A DNA stretch of 64,000 bases from Aurantiacibacter atlanticus. Its GTDB lineage: Bacteria > Pseudomonadota > Alphaproteobacteria > Sphingomonadales > Sphingomonadaceae. Made by a program: the position numbers and the translations under genes. The notes under the pieces are model-generated. The model saw only the letters and a program-made list of their open reading frames with translations, ran no database searches and was not told where the DNA came from. Below are positions 27,802 to 36,980 of the stretch, one piece after another. The number at the start of each line of letters is the position of its first letter. Positions within the stretch are counted from its first letter, which is position 1. The DNA is taken from NCBI RefSeq assembly GCF_001077815.2, contig NZ_CP015441.1, forward strand, positions 1 to 64,000, given 5' to 3'.

Positions 27802-28067
27802 CGGAAAGCCTCGCGGTTTGGCTGAAGTGCGATCTCACCTTTGATGCTGCCGAGATTGTCGCGAACGTCGACTACGCCAACCTCGTCTTCCAGCAGCGCC
27901 TGCACGTCCTGCGACAGCTCTTGCAGCTTCAACATGTCGGGGCCGGTCAGGACGATTTCGATCGGATCGCCCGATGTTGGCTGTCCGGTCTCGGGTGCCA
28001 CCAGTAGAGTGGCACCGGCGACATTGCGGTCGAGATAGGTCTGTAAAGTCGGGTCGGCAGTCCTCAT
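27798..28067 (-). pseudogene. RND efflux pump fragment
   Basis: An 89-aa piece matching the second periplasmic loop of an RND permease (GDPIEIVLTGPDMLKLQELS, then VDVRDNLGSIKGEI, LQPNREA). It corresponds roughly to residues 680-750 of the intact pump at 15-18 kb but is clearly a different family member. Both membrane halves are missing. It is a remnant of a second efflux operon. Confidence 0.75.
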
Positions 28068-28196
28068 TTACGCGGGCGGGCGAGAGGAAACGAACTGCAT
28101 CGCAAGGTCGCTCGACTATCGCCAAGCGTCCCAGTGGACGCCCCACGAAGATCGGACAGGCAATCCTCGCAGACGTGCGACACCTGCTGAGAGGCT

Positions 28197-28667
28197 TCAC
28201 CTCTTCGAGCCGGTTTGCTCCGCAAGCAGTTCGACAAGCCTGCGCACGCTGTCCCGCAGTTCGTCAATCCCTACGGATTTGCGCCCCCTCGCAAGGGTTT
28301 CGGGAACATACACTGCCTGGTTGCGCAGTATTTTTCCACTCTCGGTCAGTTCGATAACCACTCGGCGCTCGTCTTCCGGATCGCGTGTTCGTCGAACCAG
28401 GCCGGCGGCCTCCATACGCTTCAGCAGAGGGGTGAGAGTTCCGCTATCGAGGTAAAGCCGCGCGCCGAGGGAGCCCACCGTCTGGGGTTCTTTCTCCCAT
28501 AATACCAGCATGACCAGATATTGCGGATAGGTGAGACCCAGCTCCCGAAGAACAGGGCCATAGAGGCGGCTGAGGAGGTTGGTGGCAGCATAAAGGGGAA
28601 AGCAAACCTGTCGATCGAGCAACAAGGGATCGCGCGGGTCCTGTGCTGCTGCCACTCCGTCATTCAT
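28197..28667 (-). CDS. ohrR: Organic hydroperoxide-sensing MarR-type repressor OhrR
   Basis: A 156-aa MarR-family regulator. The N-terminal sensing Cys lies in RQVCFPLYAATNLL, the position of the peroxide-reactive Cys in OhrR. The winged helix includes TVGSLGARLYLDSGTLTPLLKRMEAAGLVRR (given here as two halves of the recognition region) and the wing RDPEDERRV. It starts in an ATGA overlap with ohr, forming an ohr-ohrR operon. On oxidation by organic peroxides the protein would leave the operator upstream of ohr. It is intact amid decayed neighbours. Confidence 0.93.
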   Translation of the reverse strand: MNDGVAAAQDPRDPLLLDRQVCFPLYAATNLLSRLYGPVLRELGLTYPQYLVMLVLWEKEPQTVGSLGARLYLDSGTLTPLLKRMEAAGLVRRTRDPEDERRVVIELTESGKILRNQAVYVPETLARGRKSVGIDELRDSVRRLVELLAEQTGSKR

Positions 28668-29089
28668 TGGGCGAACACATTAATTTTCACATCGACGTTT
28701 CCGCTGACTGCGTTGGAATAGGGGCAAGCAGCGTGGGCGTTCTTCACGATCTCGTCAGCCTTTGCCTGATTGACCCCGGCAATTTCGACATCCAGTGTGA
28801 CAGCGAGATTAAACCCGTCATTACCATTCGGCAAGAGGCCGACCTGGCAGGAGACTTCAATGTCGTCGTCACCCACCTTGTCGGTCTGTGCCCGCGTTAC
28901 ATGGATCACGGCATTTTCGAAGCAAGCCGCATAACCAGCAGCGAAGAGTTGCTCGGGATTAGTCGCGTCGCCCTTGCCACCGAGTTCCTTCGGTAGAGCG
29001 AGGTCGAGCTCGAGAATGCCATCTTCGCTTTTGACCTTTCCGGCGCGGCCACCATAGGCGTTAACGCGAGTGTTGTAGAGATTTTTCAT
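28664..29089 (-). CDS. ohr: Organic hydroperoxide resistance protein Ohr
   Basis: A 141-aa Ohr/OsmC-fold thiol peroxidase that reduces organic hydroperoxides using two Cys residues. They are visible in YAACFENAVIHV and HAACPYSNAVSGN. Length and both motifs match canonical Ohr. The start ATG follows TAAGGAGCTAAC, a strong ribosome site. Upstream lies an AT-rich dyad that is probably the OhrR operator. Confidence 0.95.
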   Translation of the reverse strand: MKNLYNTRVNAYGGRAGKVKSEDGILELDLALPKELGGKGDATNPEQLFAAGYAACFENAVIHVTRAQTDKVGDDDIEVSCQVGLLPNGNDGFNLAVTLDVEIAGVNQAKADEIVKNAHAACPYSNAVSGNVDVKINVFAQ

Positions 29090-29132
29090 GTTAGCTCCTT
29101 ACGGTTAGACAGCAGGATAAATAGTATCCAAT

Positions 29133-29150
29133 TATATTGTGCGCAATATA
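29133..29150. promoter_or_regulatory. Candidate OhrR operator
   Basis: TATATTG and CAATATA flank four bases (TGCG) in an AT-rich stretch 44-61 bp before the ohr start. AT-rich palindromes with TTG/CAA arms upstream of ohr are the usual OhrR targets. OhrR binding here is inferred. Confidence 0.65.
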
Positions 29151-29321
29151 TAATTTGCAAGGCGCGTCATGCTGGCAGACACGCCTTTGCGTCAAATTCT
29201 GACCGCGTCACCTGCCCAAAGCTCTCAGAATAGTCTTCTCGACCGGCGAGTAGCTATTGTCGGAACGCTCGAGACTGATCGGCTCACGCGGTAGCAGTGG
29301 CGGCTGCGCAATGAAGCGCGG

Positions 29322-30010
29322 CTACTTACCGTAATCCTTATATGCAGAATGCACGAGGAAAGGGTGGCACAGATACACCTTGCCGGCCGGACCCGTTGCC
29401 AGTTGCTCCAGGCGATGGGCCGATCCGGCGAATCCGTCCGAGGTCAACTCTCGAAGGGTCAGACCGGCTTCCTTGGCCGGTGCGAGTTGTCGCGCTGTAT
29501 CGATATGCGAGCCGACCCGAATGCGCGTTGAGGAATCGTGAATACCCACATCCGAGAATAGGAACAGCATCAACAGGGCGCGGCCCTTGCGGTGCACATT
29601 GGCCCGCCACTCCATGAAGTCGGGCTTCTCATAAGCGAAGCTGACCTCGATGTGCCACCCGTCGTCTCCAGGTTCTTCGGCAGATGGAAAGCCAACAGCA
29701 AATGTTCCGAGTCCGCCCCGCGGCAGCCACCGACCTTTGCCCACAAGCTGGTCGAATGCTGTATGCAGGGCGGTTGTGTTTGCCGCTTCGTGAAACGGAG
29801 CCTGATCGAACCGCTCGAGACGGGCCGGGTCCAGGTGGTCGAGTCATCGGGATCGCATCCCGTGGCCACCCACAGGATCGCGCGCGCTTCTGCGGCCACC
29901 TTGGATGAAAATGCAGCACCCACCCAGACGAAGCCGTCGCGAACGAAGCGGGCAATGGCATCTGCGCCAAGCGCAGAGAAGTATCGATTAGGCGCGTATG
30001 GTCGAGCGGC
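29322..30010 (-). pseudogene. Phytanoyl-CoA dioxygenase (PhyH)-like pseudogene
   Basis: Two minus-strand frames together read as a PhyH-type Fe(II)/2-oxoglutarate oxygenase. The first has ALGADAIARFVRDGFVWVGA and ATGCDPDDSTTWTRPV. The second has RLERFDQAPFHEAANTTALH, LGTFAVGFPSAEE, RIRVGSH and CHPFLVHS. The frame changes by one base near 29825 (at TRPV/RLE). The C-terminus is cut off just after FLVHS, replaced by a few unrelated codons (AYKDYGK). No intact start was found. Confidence 0.78.
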
Positions 30011-30416
30011 ATTGCTGCTTCACGAGCCGGAAACCCGGCCAGCTCAGCCCAACGGAAAGGGTCGAGGCGCGATTGAGAGTGATGAACTTCATGGGCTTCT
30101 GCTACCTGATGTATTGTAGAGACACGACAAACGGCTGCCATTGAACAGGTGCTGGGCATACATGGGTGGTCTGCCATGGGGTCGGAAGCAAAATGGCCGA
30201 TTTGCATTGGTTGCCTGCCCAAAGCAGACAGTCAGCAACCGGCCCATTTTGAGCCACCACTTATATACCGAGAGCGACTGGCTTACGGTCGGTGTGCTCT
30301 CAGCGAGTAGGGTGAAGGAGCGGACTTTAAGCACACCGTACGCCGCCATGCGGCAGAAAGAGATTGTTAAGCAATAGGTTACGCGAAGTTATTCCTCTAC
30401 AAAGAGGAGCAAGTCA
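30011..30416. other. Left boundary region of the recombinase island
   Basis: About 400 bp without a gene that I can support. It separates the PhyH remnant from the first recombinase of the island and must hold that gene's promoter. No terminator or tRNA end was found that could serve as a classical integration target. Confidence 0.5.
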
Positions 30417-31673
30417 ATGCAAGCAAATGGCTATCTGCTACCAGCGAATGAAGCCACGAATCATGTTCAAGCCCGATCCGGTGATGGGCGCGGGAGTGGT
30501 GAAAAAGCAAAACCGAGCAATCGGGTTCGGCTCAATGGGAACATCGTTCGGCGCAAACCGGGCAAGCGCATCCAAGAGTATTGGGATATCGACCTGCCGG
30601 GCTTTGGCCTGCGGGTAAATCCCGGCGGCAGGCGGACATGGTTTGTCCTGTTCCGCCAGCGCGGCAAGCTGCGGCGCTTGTCGCTCGGAACCTCCCGTGA
30701 CATCACACCTGCCATGGCCCGCCGCCTCGCGCGGGCGAAGCTGGCCGAAGTGGCGCTGGATGGGCTGCCGACGCGCAGGAAGACCCGCGCTGCGCAGAAG
30801 AGCGATGCGCCGTTGCTGCGTGATTATGCCGAGCGATTCTGGGCTGACTACGCACGGCACTGGAAGCCATCGACCCGCAAGCGCAATGAGAGCGCCATCT
30901 TCAAGGAAATCCTCGGCGCGTTCGGCGACCGGCGGATTGACGACCTGGCTAAGGGCGACATCCTGTTCTGGCGCGACAGCTTCGTCGAGCGGCCCGGCGT
31001 GTTCAACCGCACCTTGCCGGTGTTCTCGGTGATGATGGGCTATGCGGAGCGCCTCGGCTTGCGTCCGCGCGGCTCCAATCCCTGCAAGGGCACGCCGCGT
31101 TACAAGCGCAAGCCGATGGAGCGGTTTTTGTCGGCACACGAATATGCGCGACTTGCCACAGCATTGCGGGACTATGAGGCTGAGCAACCGCTCTATGTCG
31201 CGGCGATCCGGTTGCTGATTTTTACCGGCGCGCGTTGCGGTGAGATTGAGCAACTGCGCTGGGAATGGGTGCAGGAACCGCGCCTGATGCTGCCGGACAG
31301 CAAGACCGGCGCGAAGATCGTCTATCTCAACCGGCAGGCTATCGATGTGATAGCATCGCTCCCAGACCGGAAAGCAACCGGCCTGCTGTTCCCTTCGTTC
31401 CGAAATCCCGACAAGCCGATCTCGCTGGGCATTCACTGGTCGAAAATCCGTAACCGCGCGGCCCTGCCGGATGTGCGGCTCCATGATTTGCGCCACAGCT
31501 TCGCCTCGGTCGCGATCCGCAACAACATCTCGCTCATGGTGATCGGCAAGCTGCTGGGGCATGCGCTGGCAGAAACGACAACCAGATATGCACACCTGTC
31601 CGACGAGATCGTCGCCGATGCGGCGGAACGCGTTTCCGGCTCCATCGCGCGCTTGATCGGAGTCGGGCAGTGA
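30417..31673 (+). CDS. Tyrosine integrase A1 (island, left pair)
   Basis: A 418-aa integrase of the phage-type DUF4102/SAM-like architecture. The N-terminal arm-binding domain (IDLPGFGLRVNPGGRRTWFV) is followed by a core-binding domain (about residues 135-225) and a catalytic domain with ARCGEIEQLRW, LPDSKTG, HDLRHSFAS, LLGHALAET and the Tyr in TTRYAHLSD. The ATG at 30417 follows AGAGGAG eight bases upstream. Its stop overlaps the next integrase start (ATGA), so the two are coupled. It is closely paralogous to integrase A2 at 46.2 kb. Confidence 0.93.
   Translation: MQANGYLLPANEATNHVQARSGDGRGSGEKAKPSNRVRLNGNIVRRKPGKRIQEYWDIDLPGFGLRVNPGGRRTWFVLFRQRGKLRRLSLGTSRDITPAMARRLARAKLAEVALDGLPTRRKTRAAQKSDAPLLRDYAERFWADYARHWKPSTRKRNESAIFKEILGAFGDRRIDDLAKGDILFWRDSFVERPGVFNRTLPVFSVMMGYAERLGLRPRGSNPCKGTPRYKRKPMERFLSAHEYARLATALRDYEAEQPLYVAAIRLLIFTGARCGEIEQLRWEWVQEPRLMLPDSKTGAKIVYLNRQAIDVIASLPDRKATGLLFPSFRNPDKPISLGIHWSKIRNRAALPDVRLHDLRHSFASVAIRNNISLMVIGKLLGHALAETTTRYAHLSDEIVADAAERVSGSIARLIGVGQ
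30427..30444 (+). repeat. 18-bp direct repeat, copy 1 (possible att core)
   Basis: ATGGCTATCTGCTACCAG here and ATGGCTATCTGTTACCAA at 45902-45919 agree at 16 of 18 positions. Both lie at or just upstream of a recombinase pair in the same orientation. Here it falls within the first codons of integrase A1. It is a candidate attachment or crossover site. Confidence 0.4.
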
Positions 31674-32911
31674 ACGCGCTGACACTGCGGGGGATCGTCG
31701 CCGAGGAACTGGGTAACCTCAGGCTCCATGTGATTGGCAAGTGCGGTGGCCTGGGCGAGCTGCGCAAGACGTGCTGGACACGCGAACTGCCGGGATTTGG
31801 CACCCGGCATTACGTCAGCGGGCGCAAGGTCTACATCGTCCAGGCCCGGATGGAAGGGCGCACCCGCACCGTGACGATCGGCAATGCCAAGGTGCTCAGC
31901 CGTGCGCAGGCGATGGATGTAGCACGCCGCGTGCTGCTGCGCGCCCATACCGGCGAAAACCCGGCGGAGGAGCGCAAGCGGCTCCGCAAGATTCCATCCT
32001 ACCGGGACTTCCTCAAGACCTACTGGGAGAGGGTATCACCAAGATGGAAGCCCTCCACGCTCTACACTCACCGCTACTACAAGCGGAAATATCTCGACCG
32101 GGCATTCGAAGGCCTGTTCCTTGATGAGGTCGAGGAACGCCATGTGCAGGAATGGTTCAACCGGATCACCAACACGGGCGGACCTGGCGCCGCCAATCGT
32201 TGCCGTGAAATCCTGCGCGCCATGTTCAACAAGGCGGAGCAATGGGGCGTTCGCCCCGAAGGCTCGAACCCCTGTCTCTACATCCGCAAGAACAAGGGGC
32301 GGAAGTGCGAGCGCTTCCTGTCCGATCAGGAGTTCAAGCGGATCGGGGAAGTGCTCAACCGGCACGGCAAAACCTTTCCGCTGCATTGCGCGGCGATCAG
32401 CCTGCTGATCCTGACGGGCTGCCGTAAATCGGAGATCACCTGTCTCAAATGGAGCGAGGTGCGAGGGCGGCGCTTGCTACTGACCGACAGCAAGACCGGC
32501 CCGCGAACGGTCTGGCTGGCCGAGGCAGCAGCGACGATCCTTCACGCCCTGCCACGCCGGGATAAGCAACATTACGTGTTCTGGAATCCGGCGACCCAGC
32601 GCCCGATCACCGATATCGGCAATCTGTGGAGCAAGCTGCGCGACGAAGCAGGCCTTCCCGGCGTCCGCATTCACGATCTGCGGCACAGCTTTGCCAGCCA
32701 CGCCGCCGCCCACTCTGAAACCCTGCCTATGATCGGCAAGCTGCTTGGCCATGCCGATGTTCGGACGACGACCCGCTATGCCCATCTTGACGATAGGCAT
32801 GTCATCGAGGCTGCGCAGCGCATCGGCGACCAGATTGAGCGGAACATGGGCGGATCATATTCATTGAGCCGTAACACTAAGTATGATAGTGGACCGTTGC
32901 TGCATGACTGA
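31670..32911 (+). CDS. Tyrosine integrase B1 (island, left pair)
   Basis: A 413-aa integrase coupled to A1. The arm-binding segment reads RELPGFGTRHYVSGRKVYIV; the core-binding domain follows at about residues 100-190. The catalytic domain has GCRKSEITCLKW (Arg), DSKTGPRTVWL, HDLRHSFASHAA, LLGHADVRT and the Tyr in TTRYAHLDD. All catalytic residues are present. The pair A1/B1 resembles A2/B2 in order and junction, and B1 matches B2 better than it matches A1, so the pair was inherited as a unit. The two proteins probably act together at the island ends. Confidence 0.93.
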   Translation: MNALTLRGIVAEELGNLRLHVIGKCGGLGELRKTCWTRELPGFGTRHYVSGRKVYIVQARMEGRTRTVTIGNAKVLSRAQAMDVARRVLLRAHTGENPAEERKRLRKIPSYRDFLKTYWERVSPRWKPSTLYTHRYYKRKYLDRAFEGLFLDEVEERHVQEWFNRITNTGGPGAANRCREILRAMFNKAEQWGVRPEGSNPCLYIRKNKGRKCERFLSDQEFKRIGEVLNRHGKTFPLHCAAISLLILTGCRKSEITCLKWSEVRGRRLLLTDSKTGPRTVWLAEAAATILHALPRRDKQHYVFWNPATQRPITDIGNLWSKLRDEAGLPGVRIHDLRHSFASHAAAHSETLPMIGKLLGHADVRTTTRYAHLDDRHVIEAAQRIGDQIERNMGGSYSLSRNTKYDSGPLLHD

Positions 32912-33302
32912 CAACCCGCGCATCCGCATCTACGCCAACCGCTGGTTCGCCAAGTTCGCGGCAAAGGAAAAGATCAGCGATGCCACGCTTGCTGATGCCG
33001 TGCATCGGGCCGAATCCGGCCTGATCGACGCCGATCTTGGCAGCGGTCTGATCAAGCAGCGCATCGCGCGCCAGGGCGGAGGCAAATCGGGCGGGTATCG
33101 CTCGATCCTGATCTTCCGCTCGGGCGAGCGGTCCGTATTCGTGTTCGCTTTCGCCAAAAGCGGCAAGGCGAACCTGAGTGCGGCGGAACTGAAGGTCTAT
33201 CGCAAGGCTGCCAGCATCATACTGGAGCTGGGCGATGACCAGATCGAAACGGAAGTTGAAGCAGGCCGATTGGTCGAGGTGAAAGACGATGAGCAAGGCT
33301 AA
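32904..33302 (+). CDS. RelE/ParE-superfamily toxin (type II TA)
   Basis: A 132-aa protein with the RelE-like pattern of COG4737-type toxins: RWFAKFAAKEKISDATLADA, LIKQRIARQGGGKSGGYRSI and FVFAFAKSGKANLS. It probably cleaves mRNA at the ribosome. The start overlaps the stop region of integrase B1 (ATG at 32904, or one seven codons earlier), and its stop overlaps the antitoxin start. The toxin-before-antitoxin order is typical of the HigBA type. It would stabilise the island. Confidence 0.82.
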   Translation: MTDNPRIRIYANRWFAKFAAKEKISDATLADAVHRAESGLIDADLGSGLIKQRIARQGGGKSGGYRSILIFRSGERSVFVFAFAKSGKANLSAAELKVYRKAASIILELGDDQIETEVEAGRLVEVKDDEQG

Positions 33303-33618
33303 GGCAAAGACCTACAAGAGCGAGGCGATGGCCGCCGTCCACGAGATGATGGAGGGCCTTCACGACGCGGGAAGCATCGACAAGCGCACCATGCGCGAGT
33401 TTGACGAGGCCTGCCTTGCGGCTGCGCCCGTTCTGTCGCCCGACGAGATCAAGGCTATCCGTGAGGCAGAGCATGTCTCGCAGCCGGTATTCGCTCGTTA
33501 TCTCAACGTGTCAAAGAACCTTGTGTCGGACTGGGAGCGCGGCGCAAAGAAACCGGGAGGTCCGGCGCTGCGGCTGCTGTCGATCATTCAGCGCAACGGG
33601 TTGGATGCTGTGGCTTAA
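33289..33618 (+). CDS. XRE-family antitoxin (HigA/NadS-like)
   Basis: A 109-aa helix-turn-helix protein; the DNA-binding segment is EAEHVSQPVFARYLNVSKN followed by LVSDWERGAKKPGGPALRLL. It overlaps the toxin gene by 14 bases. It would bind the toxin and repress the pair. The conserved GxxxPxGPALRLL end is typical of this antitoxin group. About 200 bp of non-coding sequence follow, convergent with the leftward operon. Confidence 0.85.
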   Translation: MSKAKAKTYKSEAMAAVHEMMEGLHDAGSIDKRTMREFDEACLAAAPVLSPDEIKAIREAEHVSQPVFARYLNVSKNLVSDWERGAKKPGGPALRLLSIIQRNGLDAVA

Positions 33619-33823
33619 TCGGGGCCACGTTCTGCCGGTTTTTTCCGGATAGGGGATTTCGGAAAGCTGAAATTCAAAGTGCCGGAGCATTGCTCATTGC
33701 AAACTACAACTACAGTGGCACTCTTCATTTATGGTCAAAAATTCGAGACTTTCAGATAAATCTGCGCACACACTCTTATTCAACTAGCCTATGCTTAGAG
33801 AGCCGACAGAGTAAGCAGTCAAC

Positions 33824-35047
33824 TCACTCGAAAGTCAGATCTTGCCTCGCCTTGATAAAGCAGCGACCGTTGTAGGAGACGAAGGAGTCATAGAACGGGT
33901 AATCCTTCACACCCTCGGTCTCCTGTTGCTCAATGCCTTCCCAAAATTCATCCTCGTCGTCTACGCCTACATCGTCGATGTGCGATTCCACCTCTGTGTT
34001 GATGCTACCGACCCTGCGGATCGAGTTTGGAAGGTGCACAACCGAGTCGAGATAGAGCCTTATGCTTTCGACCGTTTCGACGCCTTCCGGAAGTTCGACG
34101 TATCCATCGTAGGAGGCATCCACGGTTCCGACCGTTCGCAAGCTGGCGGGCAATTTCACGACGGGATGATCGGAGACATCGATTTCGCCGATCTTCGTAA
34201 CTCCCTCCGGAATCTCAATACCGGCGTTGCGTTCCAGTTGGAGTCTGCCGATTTCCCTGAGGCCGGTCGGATAGGCAGCGATGGTCGGCCACTGCATGTA
34301 ATATTCCTGAACGAATTCAGCTTCGCAAATTGATTGCGGATCAATCCCTCGTATCGAGGGTGGGGGATCTGGGAGTGGCAATGGGTCTGGAGCGTCCTCT
34401 TCCAACCAAAGCGCGAGACGCTCGACAGCCCACTGATGGGCCGCTGCATTTTCATCGTCGATCTCGTCCGGTCTTTCGCGTTTGCGGTAATCCATCCCCA
34501 AATAGGCGAGCAGGGTGAGCGCAGCCCATTCTGCCCAGATCGCCCATGCCGAACCGCGTACCCTAGGATAATGCCAACTCGAAAAATCCAGCGCGGCCCA
34601 TTCCGCGCTCGCATAAAAGCCTTTCGGTGCGAACCAGCCAGCCCAAGCGGCGAGCCCCTCTTTGTACGCTCGCGTCCATCCACCCTCATCGAGTTCGCCG
34701 GATAAAAAAGACTTGGTTGCGATGATCGATTTTCGTGGACGGTCGTCCGACGGGCATTCTCCCTCGAAGCTGAGTAGGGCTCTTGTGGCGCAATCGTTTA
34801 TGAAGCCCGTCAGGCGATCCTTCACGACAGCATCGGTCTGTGCCACCCGCGCTATGGGAACCAGGAGTTGACGAACGCTTATCGGCTCTTTGAGTGATGA
34901 GGAGGCATCGCGCATTGTAAGGCGCTTCTTGGTAGACCCCCCGGTAAGCTCAAGCAGAACAGGTCGTATCTCATCCTTATAAAGGACGCACATGTCCAAT
35001 TTGTCGAGGTCTGCGATCGACAGCGAAAATTTTGACGCCTTTGACAT
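33824..35047 (-). CDS. Protein with five tandem 20-residue leucine-rich-type repeats
   Basis: A 407-aa protein of unknown function. The N-terminal half is Trp/Ala-rich and helical (AWAGWFAPKGFYASAEWAAL, then AWAIWAEWAALTLLAYL). The C-terminal half has five back-to-back 20-residue units, the best of which are IPEGVTKIGEIDVSDHPVVK, LPASLRTVGTVDASYDGYVE and LPEGVETVESIRLYLDSVVH. The pattern is LPxxhxxhGxhxhxxxxxhx. This resembles short bacterial LRR or beta-solenoid repeats used for protein recognition. The ATG at 35047 follows AAAGGTG; a TTG six codons earlier is weaker. It is the last gene of the leftward operon, 39 bp after the regulator remnant. Confidence 0.75.
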   Translation of the reverse strand: MSKASKFSLSIADLDKLDMCVLYKDEIRPVLLELTGGSTKKRLTMRDASSSLKEPISVRQLLVPIARVAQTDAVVKDRLTGFINDCATRALLSFEGECPSDDRPRKSIIATKSFLSGELDEGGWTRAYKEGLAAWAGWFAPKGFYASAEWAALDFSSWHYPRVRGSAWAIWAEWAALTLLAYLGMDYRKRERPDEIDDENAAAHQWAVERLALWLEEDAPDPLPLPDPPPSIRGIDPQSICEAEFVQEYYMQWPTIAAYPTGLREIGRLQLERNAGIEIPEGVTKIGEIDVSDHPVVKLPASLRTVGTVDASYDGYVELPEGVETVESIRLYLDSVVHLPNSIRRVGSINTEVESHIDDVGVDDEDEFWEGIEQQETEGVKDYPFYDSFVSYNGRCFIKARQDLTFE

Positions 35048-35086
35048 TCGCGGGGCACCTTTCAAAGTTTCATCGACAAAGTGAGA

Positions 35087-36039
35087 TCACTTCCACTCTG
35101 CAAGCGATAATAATCTCTGGTTGTCGATGCGGAACCTTTCATCTTGATAGAACAAGCATCGTAACGCTCGGTTAGGTACTACTTTCGGAGACATCCGTGC
35201 AGATTCTGTGATGCTAATAGGTTCTTCCCTCTCTCTTAGAACTGAGTAGACAGTGTTAAGAAATACCCTCTGCTCTTCATATTTGAGATCAATATCGCGA
35301 TCATTGATTCCCCAAGTCTTAGCATCTAACTTAATAAGAGGATGGACGACATGGAATTGCATTCCTTCATTAATGCCACGTACGGCCACCAAACGCTGGC
35401 GCAATTCCGATGTTGTAATCGGGGATCCTGCATCCTTAACAATCGCGATGACGGCTTGCCGAATGTCCACACGTCCACTCGACACAGTGTCGTCCCCGTC
35501 AGACCAAACCATCCTACCAAATGACTGCAATTCTGCAGTTTGCTTCAGAGCGATATCCAACTGATACTTATCGAAACAGGACGGCAAATCTATTTCGCGT
35601 TCAGTTAGTGCTAGAAGCAGCTCTGAGGCGTGCCATTGTCGACCACGTTCGCCTTCGTAAACAATATCAATTGCCTCTGCTGCGAAGCTCTCCCAATCAC
35701 CGCGTTCTACAGCCATATGTCGCAACGTACCGTAAGTTCCCGGCCCAAAAAGATATCCGACTTCCGCCGCTGCGTTATGAACTCGCCTTTCGTCTATCGC
35801 CTTCCCCAAGCGCTCTTCAGCGATCTGAGCGATTTCGGAATAGTGGAGAGGCTGCTCTGCATCATGCAAGACCGCTTCGACCACCTGGTCGGCTCCATTA
35901 CCGTAAGAAATTAGCACCTCCTCGCCTTCCTCACCGGCAAAGTGGCACCTCCGTGAACAATGATCCCAAAGCAGCCCCCTAAATTCGGCTGAAGCTTCCG
36001 GCAGGAGAAGCCCGACTTGGTATTCGCATTCTGTCCTAG
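35087..36039 (-). pseudogene. 3' part of the alpha-CTD/sigma-4/winged-helix gene, split off by the IS
   Basis: About 317 residues in one frame that is open right up to the IS boundary. There is no good start within it; the first usable codon is a GTG at 35917 without a ribosome site. The sequence has about four winged-helix-like units. The first (EQPLHYSEIAQIAEERLGKA ending GPGTYGTL) resembles the HARE-HTH domain. Others include GSPITTSELRQRLVAVRG and REEPISITESARMSPK. I read it as the C-terminal half of the gene whose 5' part lies at 37310-38607 beyond the insertion. Confidence 0.6.
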
Positions 36040-36071
36040 TGACGTGACCCCCAGCTTTCCCCCAGCTGGGA

Positions 36072-36980
36072 TTAGAGCCGGGCGGTTGTTTTGCGCATCA
36101 GCGCGGTTGAAGCAATGGGCTGCGTAGCGGAGCCCGTAGGGCGTAGCGAAGCAGGCCATTGCTTATCCAGTTCAGCGGCGAACGCCGCCGGTGTTGCGTA
36201 ACCGAGAGACGAGTGTGGTCGCTCCCGATTGTAGTCTTCGACCCAGGCCGCGATCTCGACACGGGCATGGGCCATACTCAAGAACAGCGTCTCGTTGAGC
36301 AGTTCGTCCCGCATCCGGCCATTGAAGCTCTCGACATAGCCATTCTGCATCGGCCTTCCGGGCGCGATGTAATGCCACTCCACGCCGACCTCGCCGCACC
36401 ATGCCAGCACAGCGTTGCTGGTGAGCTCGGTGCCATTGTCGCTGACGATCATGCCTGGCTTGCCGCGCTGTTCGATCAGTGCGGTCAGCTCGCGAACGAC
36501 ACGGCGACCAGAGATCGAGGTGTCCGGCACCGCTGCCAGGCACTCCCGGGTCACGTCATCGACCACGTTGAGCACCCGGAACCGTCTTCCCGAAGCCATC
36601 TGGTCGTGAACAAAGTCCAGGCTCCAGCGCTGGTTCGGCAGCGCCAGAACCGGAGCAGGTGCCCTTGTGCCAACAGCACGCCTGCGGCTACGTCGTCGCC
36701 TGACCGCCAAGCCTTCCTCACGGTAGAGCCTCTGGGTCTTCTTGCGGTTGATCATGATCCCCTCCCGGCGCAGCAGGATATGCAGACGGCGATAGCCGAA
36801 CCGGCGACGCTGGTTGGCCAGCTCGCGCAGCTTCTCACGCAGATCGACGTCATCGTCCCGGGTGGAACGGTAACGCACGCTCTTGCGATCAGCATCGATG
36901 ACACGGCACGCCCGCCGCTCGCTCATCCCATGGCACGCCTGGAGATGAGCAACAGCTTCCCGCTGCGCGGCGGGCGTCAA
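36072..36980 (-). CDS. IS3-family transposase OrfB (DDE integrase domain)
   Basis: A 302-aa OrfB with the HTH_21-like region ([20 protein letters not shown]) and rve/DDE catalytic core: Asp in [11 protein letters not shown], Asp in [11 protein letters not shown] and Glu in [17 protein letters not shown]. All three are present. It is normally made as an OrfAB fusion by -1 frameshifting at the A6G run at 36983-36989. Intact in appearance. Confidence 0.93.
   Translation of the reverse strand: MTPAAQREAVAHLQACHGMSERRACRVIDADRKSVRYRSTRDDDVDLREKLRELANQRRRFGYRRLHILLRREGIMINRKKTQRLYREEGLAVRRRRSRRRAVGTRAPAPVLALPNQRWSLDFVHDQMASGRRFRVLNVVDDVTRECLAAVPDTSISGRRVVRELTALIEQRGKPGMIVSDNGTELTSNAVLAWCGEVGVEWHYIAPGRPMQNGYVESFNGRMRDELLNETLFLSMAHARVEIAAWVEDYNRERPHSSLGYATPAAFAAELDKQWPASLRPTGSATQPIASTALMRKTTARL

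Noticed and set aside
30438..31685. 415-codon minus-strand frame opposite integrase A1
   Set aside because: Shadow frame; the plus strand carries every integrase catalytic motif and a good ribosome site.
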